Source: an uncultured bacterium (lineage in GTDB: Bacteria > Bacillota > Clostridia > Lachnospirales > Lachnospiraceae). From it: a DNA stretch of 58,194 nt. Position 1 is the stretch's first letter. The number at the start of each line of letters is the position of its first letter. This document shows, piece by piece, positions 51,371 through 58,194 of the stretch. The notes below the pieces were generated by a model that searched no databases, had not been told where the DNA came from, and was given only the letters and a program-made list of their open reading frames with translations. Made by a program: the position numbers and the translations under genes. Where the stretch lies: positions 1 through 58,194 of the forward strand of contig CAJMPJ010000017.1 in the NCBI GenBank assembly GCA_905215155.1. The letters run 5' to 3'.

Positions 51371-52036
51371 ATGTTGAACGAGAAAAAGGCTGTGATTTTT
51401 GATCTGGATGGAACTCTGGTAGATTCCATGTGGATGTGGAAAGCCATAGACATAGAATTTTTAGAAAGCAGAGGCATGGAATGTCCCGATGATCTGCAAA
51501 AGGAGATTGAAGGAATGAGTTTTTCTGAAACTGCATTTTATTTTAAAGAGCGGTTTAAACTCAAAGAGTCTCTGGAGGAAATCAAAGAAATATGGGTGGG
51601 TATGTCCATTGAAAAATACAGGAAGGAGGTCACGCTCAAACCAGGAGCCAAAGAGTTTTTAGACTACATAGCAAAGAATGGTCTGAAAGCCGGCATTGCC
51701 ACCAGCAATGGAAGACAAATGGTAGACGCGGTGATTGAGTCCCTTCACATCGGGCAATATTTTCAGGTAGTGGCTACTTCCTGTGAGGTAGCGGCAGGAA
51801 AACCAGCACCTGATATTTATTTAAAGGTGGCAAAGGAGCTGTCGGTGTCCCCTTCCGATTGCCTGGTGTTTGAAGATGTCCCTGCTGGAATCCTTGCGGG
51901 AAAAAGAGCAGGGATGACGGTCTGTGCCATTGACGATGAATTCTCCAGGGAAATGGAAGTAGAAAAGAGACAGCTGGCTGATTATTTTATCAGTGACTAT
52001 TACCAGATATTGAATAGAAATGGAGCAAACGAATGA
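51371..52036 (+). CDS. HAD-superfamily hydrolase, beta-phosphoglucomutase-like
   Basis: A 221-residue HAD protein with motif I FDLDGTLVDSM (nucleophile Asp), TSNGRQMVD (motif II), GKPAPDIYLK (motif III Lys) and FEDVPAGILAGKRAG (motif IV). A cap domain of ~60 residues lies between I and II, as in the beta-phosphoglucomutase/phosphatase group. Substrate unknown. Starts 8 bases after the pseudouridine synthase gene; overlaps the next start (ATGA, 4 bases). Confidence 0.9.
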   Translation: MLNEKKAVIFDLDGTLVDSMWMWKAIDIEFLESRGMECPDDLQKEIEGMSFSETAFYFKERFKLKESLEEIKEIWVGMSIEKYRKEVTLKPGAKEFLDYIAKNGLKAGIATSNGRQMVDAVIESLHIGQYFQVVATSCEVAAGKPAPDIYLKVAKELSVSPSDCLVFEDVPAGILAGKRAGMTVCAIDDEFSREMEVEKRQLADYFISDYYQILNRNGANE

Positions 52037-53973
52037 TACACGATTATCTTCCTGTCAGCCGGGCTGATATGAATATCAGAGGCTGGAAACAATGTGACTT
52101 TGTCTATGTGATCGGTGATGCTTATGTGGATCATCCTTCCTTTGGACATGCAATTATCAGCCGTCTGTTAGAGGCTCATGGATACAAAGTGGGAATTATT
52201 TCCCAGCCCGACTGGAAGGATAAAAAAAGCGTTCAGATTCTTGGAGAACCCAGGCTTGGATTCCTGGTTTCCGCCGGCAACATGGATTCCATGGTAAACC
52301 ATTATTCGGTTTCAAAAAAACGGAGGCAGCAGGATTCTTATACTCCCGGCGGAGTCATGGGCAAACGTCCCGATTATGCGACCACCGTTTACTGCAACCT
52401 GATCCGTTCCGTTTATAAAAATGCTCCCATTATTATCGGAGGAATAGAAGCTAGTTTAAGACGTCTGGCTCATTATGATTATTGGTCGGACCGGCTGAAG
52501 CATTCCATTCTCATTGATTCCCAGGCAGATTTGATTTCCTACGGTATGGGAGAAAAATCCATCGTAGAAATTGCGGATGCGTTAAACAGCGGGCTTGATA
52601 TTAAAGACGTTACGTTTATCGACGGTACGGTTTACAAGACAAACAGCCTGGAATCCGTTTATAATGCCCAAGTGCTTCCTTCCTTTGACCGCATGAAGGA
52701 AGATAAGCTGGAGTATGCAAAAAGCTATTACGTCCAATACTGCAATACAGACCCGTTTCTCGGGAAACGTCTGGTAGAGCCGTACAAAGAAAATTTATAC
52801 GTGGTCCAGAATCCTCCTTCCAAGCCTCTTTCAAAAGATGAGATGGATTATACTTACGGACTTCCTTACATGCGTAATTATCACCCTTCCTATGAGGAAC
52901 AAGGCGGAATTCCTGCCGTAAGGGAAATCAAATTCAGCCTCATCAATAACCGTGGCTGCTTTGGTGCCTGCAGCTTTTGCGCCCTCACCTTTCATCAGGG
53001 AAGAATCATACAGGCAAGAAGCCATGAATCACTGGTGGAAGAGGCAAAGATGCTGACGGAAGAACCGGATTTTAAGGGATACATCCATGATGTGGGCGGC
53101 CCTACGGCGGATTTCCGTTTTCCGGCCTGTGAAAAACAGACCACAAAAGGAGCCTGTCCCAACAGGCAGTGTCTTTTTCCGGAACCCTGCAAAAATTTAA
53201 GAGCGGACCATACGGATTACATTGAACTTCTCAGAAAACTCAGAAATCTGCCGAAAGTAAAAAAAGTATTTATCCGTTCCGGTATCCGTTTTGATTATGT
53301 GCTGGCCGATCCGGGTAAGAAATTCTTAAAGGAACTGTGCGAATACCATGTCAGCGGACAGTTAAAGGTTGCTCCGGAGCATGTGGCGGATAAGGTGCTT
53401 TCAAAGATGGGGAAACCGAAGAATAAAGTTTACCGTGAGTTTGTAAAAGAATACAATGAGATGAACGGCAGGCTTGGGAAAAAACAGTATCTGGTGCCGT
53501 ACCTGATGTCCTCCCATCCCGGTTCCGGCCTGGCTGAAGCCATAGAACTTGCGGAATACCTGCGGGATTTGGGATATATGCCGGAACAGGTACAGGATTT
53601 CTATCCTACCCCTTCCACCATCTCTACCTGCATGTATTATACGGGCTATGACCCCAGAACCATGGAACGGGTATATGTTCCCACCAATCCCCATGAAAAA
53701 GCCATGCAGAGAGCCTTGATACAGTATCGAAATCCAAAGAATTATGAGCTTGTTGCAGAAGCTTTAAAACTGGCTGGCCGCACAGACTTGATCGGATTTG
53801 AAAAGAAATGTTTAATACGTCCAAGAACTGGAGCCTTTAACGGTTTTACCGATGGAAAAAGTGGGAAAAATAATAGAAGTATGAGAAGGTCAGACGCTTC
53901 TTCCGGTGAAACCCAGAAAAACCGCAAGAAAAAGACCATACGAAATGTTCATAAAAAGTCTGTAAAAAAATAA
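52033..53973 (+). CDS. YgiQ family radical SAM protein
   Basis: A 646-residue radical SAM enzyme of uncertain function. Residues ~40-300 contain the YgiQ N-terminal domain (HPSFGHAIISRLLEAHGYKV; GGIEASLRRLAHYDYW). The 4Fe-4S cluster motif is CFGACSFC (CX3CX2C) near residue 315, followed by FHQGR and the C-terminal segment QVQDFYPTPSTISTCMYYTG. The last ~40 residues are rich in Lys, Arg and Ser, a likely flexible tail. It starts within the HAD gene. Confidence 0.94.
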   Translation: MIHDYLPVSRADMNIRGWKQCDFVYVIGDAYVDHPSFGHAIISRLLEAHGYKVGIISQPDWKDKKSVQILGEPRLGFLVSAGNMDSMVNHYSVSKKRRQQDSYTPGGVMGKRPDYATTVYCNLIRSVYKNAPIIIGGIEASLRRLAHYDYWSDRLKHSILIDSQADLISYGMGEKSIVEIADALNSGLDIKDVTFIDGTVYKTNSLESVYNAQVLPSFDRMKEDKLEYAKSYYVQYCNTDPFLGKRLVEPYKENLYVVQNPPSKPLSKDEMDYTYGLPYMRNYHPSYEEQGGIPAVREIKFSLINNRGCFGACSFCALTFHQGRIIQARSHESLVEEAKMLTEEPDFKGYIHDVGGPTADFRFPACEKQTTKGACPNRQCLFPEPCKNLRADHTDYIELLRKLRNLPKVKKVFIRSGIRFDYVLADPGKKFLKELCEYHVSGQLKVAPEHVADKVLSKMGKPKNKVYREFVKEYNEMNGRLGKKQYLVPYLMSSHPGSGLAEAIELAEYLRDLGYMPEQVQDFYPTPSTISTCMYYTGYDPRTMERVYVPTNPHEKAMQRALIQYRNPKNYELVAEALKLAGRTDLIGFEKKCLIRPRTGAFNGFTDGKSGKNNRSMRRSDASSGETQKNRKKKTIRNVHKKSVKK

Positions 53974-54005
53974 ATTCAAAATGATTAGGAAAAGAAGGGA
54001 TCAAA

Positions 54006-54776
54006 ATGAAGATTGCGATTGTAACGGGTGCTTCTTCCGGTATGGGAAGAGAGTTTGTCATGCAGATAGCGGACCGCTTTAACGGAATCGGAGAGATTTG
54101 GGCCATTGCCAGACGTAAGGAACCTATGGAAGAGCTGTCCTCCATGGTGCCGGTAAAGCTTCGGTCCTTTTCCCTTGATTTAACGGATGAGCGTCATTTA
54201 AAACAGCTGGAAGAGCTTTTGAGGAAAGAAAAGCCGGAGGTAAAATGGCTCATTAATGCCGCCGGCTTTGGAAAAATCGGTACCGTAGGAAACGTGAGCT
54301 TAAGCGATGAGATGGGAATGGTGGATTTAAACTGCAGAGCACTGGTCGCAGTCACCCATTTGGCACTTCCTTACCTATCTGCCAACAGCCGGATCGTCCA
54401 GTTTTCTTCTGCCGCCGCCTTTATGCCGCAGCCGGGATTTGCTATTTATGCGGCTACAAAGGCCTTTGTTTTGAGCTACAGCAAAGCATTGAATGAAGAA
54501 CTGAATGAAAAGGGGATATTCGTAACAGCAGTCTGCCCCGGACCGGTACGCACGGAATTTTTCAGCATTGCAGAGACCACAGGTGAAATGCCCCTTTACA
54601 AAAAGATGGTAATGGCGGACCCAAAGAAGGTTGTAAAACTGGCCTTGCGTGACAGTATGATGGGGCGTCCTGTTTCCGTATACGGCAGTTTGATGAAGGC
54701 CTTCCGTGTTCTGTGCAAAGCATTGCCTCATATCGTAATTATCCGGCTTATGAAAGGCTTTTTAAAGGTACACTAA
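54006..54776 (+). CDS. SDR family short-chain dehydrogenase
   Basis: A 256-residue NAD(P)-dependent oxidoreductase with TGASSGMGREF (cofactor loop), NAAGFG, catalytic Ser in FSSAAAF and YxxxK in YAATKAF. A C-terminal hydrophobic helix region (LMKAFRVLCKALPHIVIIRL) may help membrane contact. Substrate unknown. AAGAAGGGA lies upstream of ATG 54006. Confidence 0.9.
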   Translation: MKIAIVTGASSGMGREFVMQIADRFNGIGEIWAIARRKEPMEELSSMVPVKLRSFSLDLTDERHLKQLEELLRKEKPEVKWLINAAGFGKIGTVGNVSLSDEMGMVDLNCRALVAVTHLALPYLSANSRIVQFSSAAAFMPQPGFAIYAATKAFVLSYSKALNEELNEKGIFVTAVCPGPVRTEFFSIAETTGEMPLYKKMVMADPKKVVKLALRDSMMGRPVSVYGSLMKAFRVLCKALPHIVIIRLMKGFLKVH

Positions 54777-54809
54777 AAATGCATAAGCCGCTGACAGAAA
54801 GGATAAATC

Positions 54810-55772
54810 ATGCAGTCTTTGATTGTATCGAAAAATGAAGCAGGCCAGCGTCTGGATAAACTGCTTGCAAAGTATTTAAATCTTGCCGGAAAAGGATTCC
54901 TTTATAAAATGATGAGAAAAAAGAATATCACTCTTAACGGCAAGAAATGTGATGGCTCGGAAAAGCTTATGCCAGGTGATGAAATTAAGCTTTTTTTATC
55001 GGATGAGACTATTTTGAAATTTTCCGAGGTAAAGATTCCGGTTGTGAAAAAGATTAATTTAAATATTATCTATGAAGATGACCATATCCTGCTGGTCAAT
55101 AAGCCTTCCGGCATGCTTTCCCAGAAAGCAAAAGAATCCGATGAGTCATTGGTGGAATACATGATCGACTATTTGATCTCCAGCGGCCAGTTATCCACAG
55201 ACCAGCTAAAGAGCTTCCGCCCTTCCATCTGCAACCGGCTGGACCGGAATACCAGCGGCCTTGTGGTCGGCGGAAAATCTTTGGCAGGGCTTCAGATCAT
55301 GTCAGAAGTTTTTAAAGACCGGACCATCCACAAATATTATCAGTGTGTGGTCAAAGGGCACATTTCCGACAGACAGAAAATCAGCGGATTCTTAATCAAA
55401 GATGAAGCAGCCAATCAGGTGGCTGTGCACAAATCCCAGGTGCCGGACAGCGTTCCGATTACCACGGAATATGAGCCGCTCCAGTATTATGGCGGCTACA
55501 CTCTTTTAAAAGTCACCTTGATCACCGGACGCACTCATCAGATTAGAGCACATTTATCCTCCATCGGACATCCGATCGTAGGAGATCATAAGTATGGCAG
55601 CAGCCAGGTCAATGAGGAGGCAAAAAGGTTATACCATATCAATTCCCAGATGCTCCATTCTTATCAGGTGGTTTTCCCGCAGCTCAAGGAGCCTCTGGCA
55701 TATTTATCAGGGAAATCCTTTCTTGCACCTCTGCCAAAGACCTTTTCAAAAATATGCAAAGACTGGAGATAG
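54810..55772 (+). CDS. RluA family pseudouridine synthase
   Basis: A 320-residue enzyme with an S4 domain (RLDKLLAKYLNLAGKGFLYK) and a pseudouridine synthase domain: LVNKPSGMLSQK, CNRLDRNTSGLVVGGKSLAG (catalytic Asp; the usual His before RLD is Asn here) and TGRTHQIRAHLSSIGHPIVG. Probable target is 23S rRNA, unproven. It is 33 bases after the SDR gene with AGAAAGGA upstream. Confidence 0.93.
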   Translation: MQSLIVSKNEAGQRLDKLLAKYLNLAGKGFLYKMMRKKNITLNGKKCDGSEKLMPGDEIKLFLSDETILKFSEVKIPVVKKINLNIIYEDDHILLVNKPSGMLSQKAKESDESLVEYMIDYLISSGQLSTDQLKSFRPSICNRLDRNTSGLVVGGKSLAGLQIMSEVFKDRTIHKYYQCVVKGHISDRQKISGFLIKDEAANQVAVHKSQVPDSVPITTEYEPLQYYGGYTLLKVTLITGRTHQIRAHLSSIGHPIVGDHKYGSSQVNEEAKRLYHINSQMLHSYQVVFPQLKEPLAYLSGKSFLAPLPKTFSKICKDWR

Positions 55773-55779
55773 GAGACAC

Positions 55780-56313
55780 ATGGGAACCTGGAAAACAAGA
55801 GGCTTAAGAGGGTCAAGCCTGGAGGACCTGATCAACCGCAGCAACGATAGCTACCGGGAAAAAGGATTGGCTCTGATCCAGAAAATACCGACCCCCATTA
55901 CACCTGTTTCTATTGATAAAGAAAGCCGTCACATTACGCTTGCTTATTTTGACCAGAAGAGTACGGTAGACTATATTGGTTCCGTACAGGGAATCCCCGT
56001 ATGTTTTGATGCAAAAGAATGCTCGTCCAATACGTTTCCATTGCAAAATATTCATCCTCATCAGATTGCCTTTATGGAAGAGTTTGAAAAGCAGGGCGGA
56101 ATCTCTTTTATTATATTGTCTTATACCCATAAGAATGAAATCTATTACCTGCCCCTTGGACATTTAAAACAATTCTGGAAGAGGATGGAGGACGGAGGAA
56201 GAAAAAGCTTCACTTACGAGGAAGTGGATAAGTCCTGGAAGATCGAAAGCCACCGGGATATATTTGTCCACTATCTGGAAATGATTCAAAAAGATTTGAT
56301 CGGAAGAGATTGA
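55780..56313 (+). CDS. recU: Holliday junction resolvase RecU
   Basis: A 177-residue PD-(D/E)XK nuclease that cuts four-way junctions in recombination, normally beside PBP genes in Bacillus. The N-terminal TWKTRGLRGSSLEDLINRSN fits RecU, and the nuclease core is DYIGSVQGIPVCFDAKEC (D, then D-x-K-E). The start is ATG 55780 with AGGAGA upstream; an upstream in-frame extension to 55594 would overlap the previous gene on the same strand. Its stop TGA overlaps the -35 of the his promoter. Confidence 0.92.
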   Translation: MGTWKTRGLRGSSLEDLINRSNDSYREKGLALIQKIPTPITPVSIDKESRHITLAYFDQKSTVDYIGSVQGIPVCFDAKECSSNTFPLQNIHPHQIAFMEEFEKQGGISFIILSYTHKNEIYYLPLGHLKQFWKRMEDGGRKSFTYEEVDKSWKIESHRDIFVHYLEMIQKDLIGRD

Positions 56314-56338
56314 CAAGACTGGAATTCTAACCTATAAT
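56310..56338 (+). promoter_or_regulatory. Consensus sigma-A promoter of the his operon
   Basis: TTGACA (56310-56315), 17-base spacer, TATAAT (56333-56338): both boxes match consensus perfectly. The -35 overlaps the recU stop codon. A leader of ~100 bases follows, with no T-box or attenuator that I can recognise. Confidence 0.92.
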
Positions 56339-56443
56339 AAACAACACATCATTGAATTAGCACTTTACTACAAGAAAGCATTGTCGAGTAATTAATCATG
56401 AAATAAAATTTCTTTGTTGGCTTTTGGGGGCCAGGAGGTTGTT

Positions 56444-57706
56444 ATGGCAAATAAACTGTTACATACACCGGAGGGTGTCCGGGATATTTACGGAGTGGAA
56501 TGTACGAGAAAGGCAGTCGTACAGGAGAAGATGCTAAATGTCTTCCATCTATGCGGCTACCAGGACATAGAGACTCCGACCTTTGAATTTTTTGATATTT
56601 TCAGCGAAGCCCGGGGAAGTGTGAAGGCAAGGGAAATGTTTAAGTTTTTTGACCGGGATAACCATACTCTGGTGCTTCGGCCGGATGAGACGCCTGCCAT
56701 CGCAAGATGTGCGGCAAAGTATTTTCTCAATGAAGATATGCCCATCCGCCTCTGCTATAAGGAACGGACCTTTATCAATCACTCCAGTTATCAGGGGCGG
56801 CTGAAGGAAGCCAGCCAGACAGGTGTGGAGCTGATTGGCGATGATTCAGCAGATGCTGACGGTGAAATCCTGTCTATGGTCATAGGAGCGCTGATGAATG
56901 CAGGTCTCACAGATATCAAAATAGAGCTGGGGGAAGTGGATTTTTTCAAAGGGCTGTTGGAAGAAGCCGGCATGGATGAGGGACAGGAAGAAGCTTTGCG
57001 GGAGCTGATTGAGAATAAAAACTATACAGGTGTAGAAGAACTGGTCATGGCACAGCCCATTTCTGAAGAACTGAAACAGGTATTTTTAAAGCTTCCCGAG
57101 CTTTTTGGGTCCCTTGATCAGATAAAGGCAGCAGAAAGTCTGACCAGGAATCGAAGAGCACTTCGAGCCATTGAACGTTTGGAAGAAGTCAACCGAATCC
57201 TTTCAATGTATGGGCTGTCCGATTATGTTTCCTATGACCTTGGGATGCTGAGTCAGTATCAATACTATACCGGGATTATTTTTAAAGCTTACACGTCCGG
57301 GTCCGGCGACTACATCGTCAATGGAGGCAGATATGACAAACTCTTAGAACAGTTTGGAAAAGGTTCTCCGGCTGTAGGGTTTGGGATTTCCGTGGATCAT
57401 CTGCTCCTGGCATTGTCCCGCCAGAACATAAAGACGGAAATTCCTATGACCAATACCATGATTCTTTACGAACTGGATTCCAGGGAAAAAGCCATTGGCC
57501 TGGCCGGGCATTTCCGAAGCTCCGGTATGGCGGTCCAGCTTCAGCCCAGAGATCCTTCCCGCTCCATAGAGGACTATGAAGCCTATGCGCGGCGAAGAGA
57601 TCTGACCAATCTGCTGTATTTGGATGAGCGTGGGATATCGGTTGCCATCCGTAATCTTACTCTGGGGCGTATGGACGAGATACCGCTTTCAGAATATTTG
57701 AAATAA
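56444..57706 (+). CDS. hisZ: ATP phosphoribosyltransferase regulatory subunit HisZ
   Basis: A 420-residue histidyl-tRNA-synthetase paralogue that lacks tRNA-charging activity and is needed for activity of the short HisG. It has [38 protein letters not shown] (HisS-like motif 2 region) and [20 protein letters not shown] plus [15 protein letters not shown] 56444 follows CAGGAGG; the upstream frame to 56414 has no ribosome site. hisG follows after 13 bases. Confidence 0.94.
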   Translation: MANKLLHTPEGVRDIYGVECTRKAVVQEKMLNVFHLCGYQDIETPTFEFFDIFSEARGSVKAREMFKFFDRDNHTLVLRPDETPAIARCAAKYFLNEDMPIRLCYKERTFINHSSYQGRLKEASQTGVELIGDDSADADGEILSMVIGALMNAGLTDIKIELGEVDFFKGLLEEAGMDEGQEEALRELIENKNYTGVEELVMAQPISEELKQVFLKLPELFGSLDQIKAAESLTRNRRALRAIERLEEVNRILSMYGLSDYVSYDLGMLSQYQYYTGIIFKAYTSGSGDYIVNGGRYDKLLEQFGKGSPAVGFGISVDHLLLALSRQNIKTEIPMTNTMILYELDSREKAIGLAGHFRSSGMAVQLQPRDPSRSIEDYEAYARRRDLTNLLYLDERGISVAIRNLTLGRMDEIPLSEYLK

Positions 57707-57719
57707 TGGGAGGGGACTT

Positions 57720-58194
57720 ATGAAATATTTGACATTTGCTCTTGCAAAAGGGCGTCTGGCGGAACAGTCGCTCTCCATGTTTGAAAAAATCGGCATCACA
57801 TGCGATGAGATGAAGGATAAGGATTCCAGAAAGCTGATCTTTGTCAATGAAGAACTGGGTATCCGTTTCTTTCTTGCAAAGGCCAGTGATGTGCCTACTT
57901 ATGTAGAATATGGTGCCGCTGACATCGGAGTGGCAGGAAAGGATACTATATTAGAAGAAGGACGGAAGCTTTACGAAGTGATGGATTTAGGCTTGGGAAA
58001 CTGCCGCATGTGCGTCTGTGGTCCCCAGTCCGCAGAGGAACTGTTAAAGCATCATGAACGGATTCGGGTCGCTACCAAATATCCGGCCATCGCAAAAGAC
58101 TATTTTTATAATAAAAAACACCAGACGGTAGAAATCATCAAGTTAAACGGATCCATAGAGCTGGCTCCTATTGTGGGACTGTCTGAGGTAATTG
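57720..58194 (+). CDS. hisG: ATP phosphoribosyltransferase HisG, 5' part (cut by window end)
   Basis: First step of histidine synthesis, joining ATP and PRPP. The visible 158 residues begin [20 protein letters not shown] and include [20 protein letters not shown] and the PRPP-binding region [14 protein letters not shown]. Its gene order with HisZ indicates the short, HisZ-dependent form (~210 residues). GGGAGGGG lies upstream of ATG 57720. The frame is open at the window end. Confidence 0.95.
   Translation, partial: MKYLTFALAKGRLAEQSLSMFEKIGITCDEMKDKDSRKLIFVNEELGIRFFLAKASDVPTYVEYGAADIGVAGKDTILEEGRKLYEVMDLGLGNCRMCVCGPQSAEELLKHHERIRVATKYPAIAKDYFYNKKHQTVEIIKLNGSIELAPIVGLSEVI

Noticed and set aside
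55594..55779. Upstream extension of recU
   Set aside because: Would overlap the pseudouridine synthase gene by 179 bases; ATG 55780 has a good ribosome site and the family N-terminus.
1..58194. tRNA, rRNA, SRP RNA, CRISPR, insertion sequences and prophage genes
   Set aside because: I found no cloverleaf-like sequence, spaced repeats, transposase or integrase signatures. Short intergenic gaps leave little room, though a small RNA could be missed by eye.

Overview
The window looks like core chromosome of a low-to-mid GC, spore-forming Clostridia, most likely a Lachnospiraceae member (Lacrimispora/Clostridium saccharolyticum-like by general impression; no search was possible). Evidence: Gram-positive gene orders (PASTA kinase-rsgA-rpe-thiN; ylxM-ffh-rpsP-khpA-rimM-trmD-rplS-lepB-ylqF-rnhB; yicC-gmk-rpoZ; rpmB-Asp23-DAK2-recG; rsmD-coaD-ylbJ), strong AGGAGG-type ribosome sites, consensus sigma-A promoters, and spore genes (alpha/beta SASP, ytfJ, ylbJ, a ytfI-like DUF2953 gene). 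I see no tRNA or rRNA gene, insertion sequence, prophage or CRISPR array. Coding density is high and most genes are on the + strand.

Layout. 1-4200: end of a PASTA Ser/Thr kinase, rsgA, rpe, thiN, then an ECF S component next to a pyridoxamine-kinase-like gene. 4300-6800: serS (a divergent SerRS type), a glyoxalase-like protein and an alpha/beta hydrolase. 6800-14450: a long translation, secretion and ribosome-assembly block from ylxM/ffh to pgeF. 14500-15700 (-): a long, divergent PRPP synthetase with its own promoter. 15900-20250: PDZ/radical-SAM DUF512 protein, der, plsY, gpsA. 20280-25210: a complete branched-chain amino-acid-type ABC importer (binding protein, two permeases, two ATPases) with a terminator between binding protein and permeases. 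25300-27720: an isolated secreted family 11 rhamnogalacturonan lyase with its own promoter and a palindromic putative operator. 27890-29630 (-): rqcH. 29700-34760: yicC, gmk, rpoZ, rimO, pgsA, cinA. 34780-37960: a cluster of poorly characterised genes leading into DUF2953, ytfJ and an unlisted 45-codon membrane peptide. 38070-42600: rpmB (-), Asp23, DAK2 kinase, recG. 42700-45770: a zinc-ribbon/TM/leucine-rich-repeat protein, udk, SASP. 45800-49260: rsmD, coaD, a coiled-coil protein, ylbJ (-), an M23 peptidase. 49280-56310: RNA modification and metabolic genes (RsmF-like methyltransferase, two pseudouridine synthases, HAD phosphatase, YgiQ radical SAM, SDR) and recU. 56310-end: start of a his operon (hisZ, hisG), cut by the window edge.

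Most genes are housekeeping and I did not find a clear new defence or mobile system. The best leads are: the 34783-37958 cluster including the small peptide; the zinc-ribbon LRR membrane protein; variant active-site motifs in PRPP synthetase and SerRS; the lone pectin lyase with a palindrome at its predicted transcription start; and several leader hairpins. Several start codons were moved from the longest frame because a promoter or ribosome site lies downstream of the first ATG (ylxM, yicC, the LRR gene) or because GTG/TTG starts have the better ribosome site.
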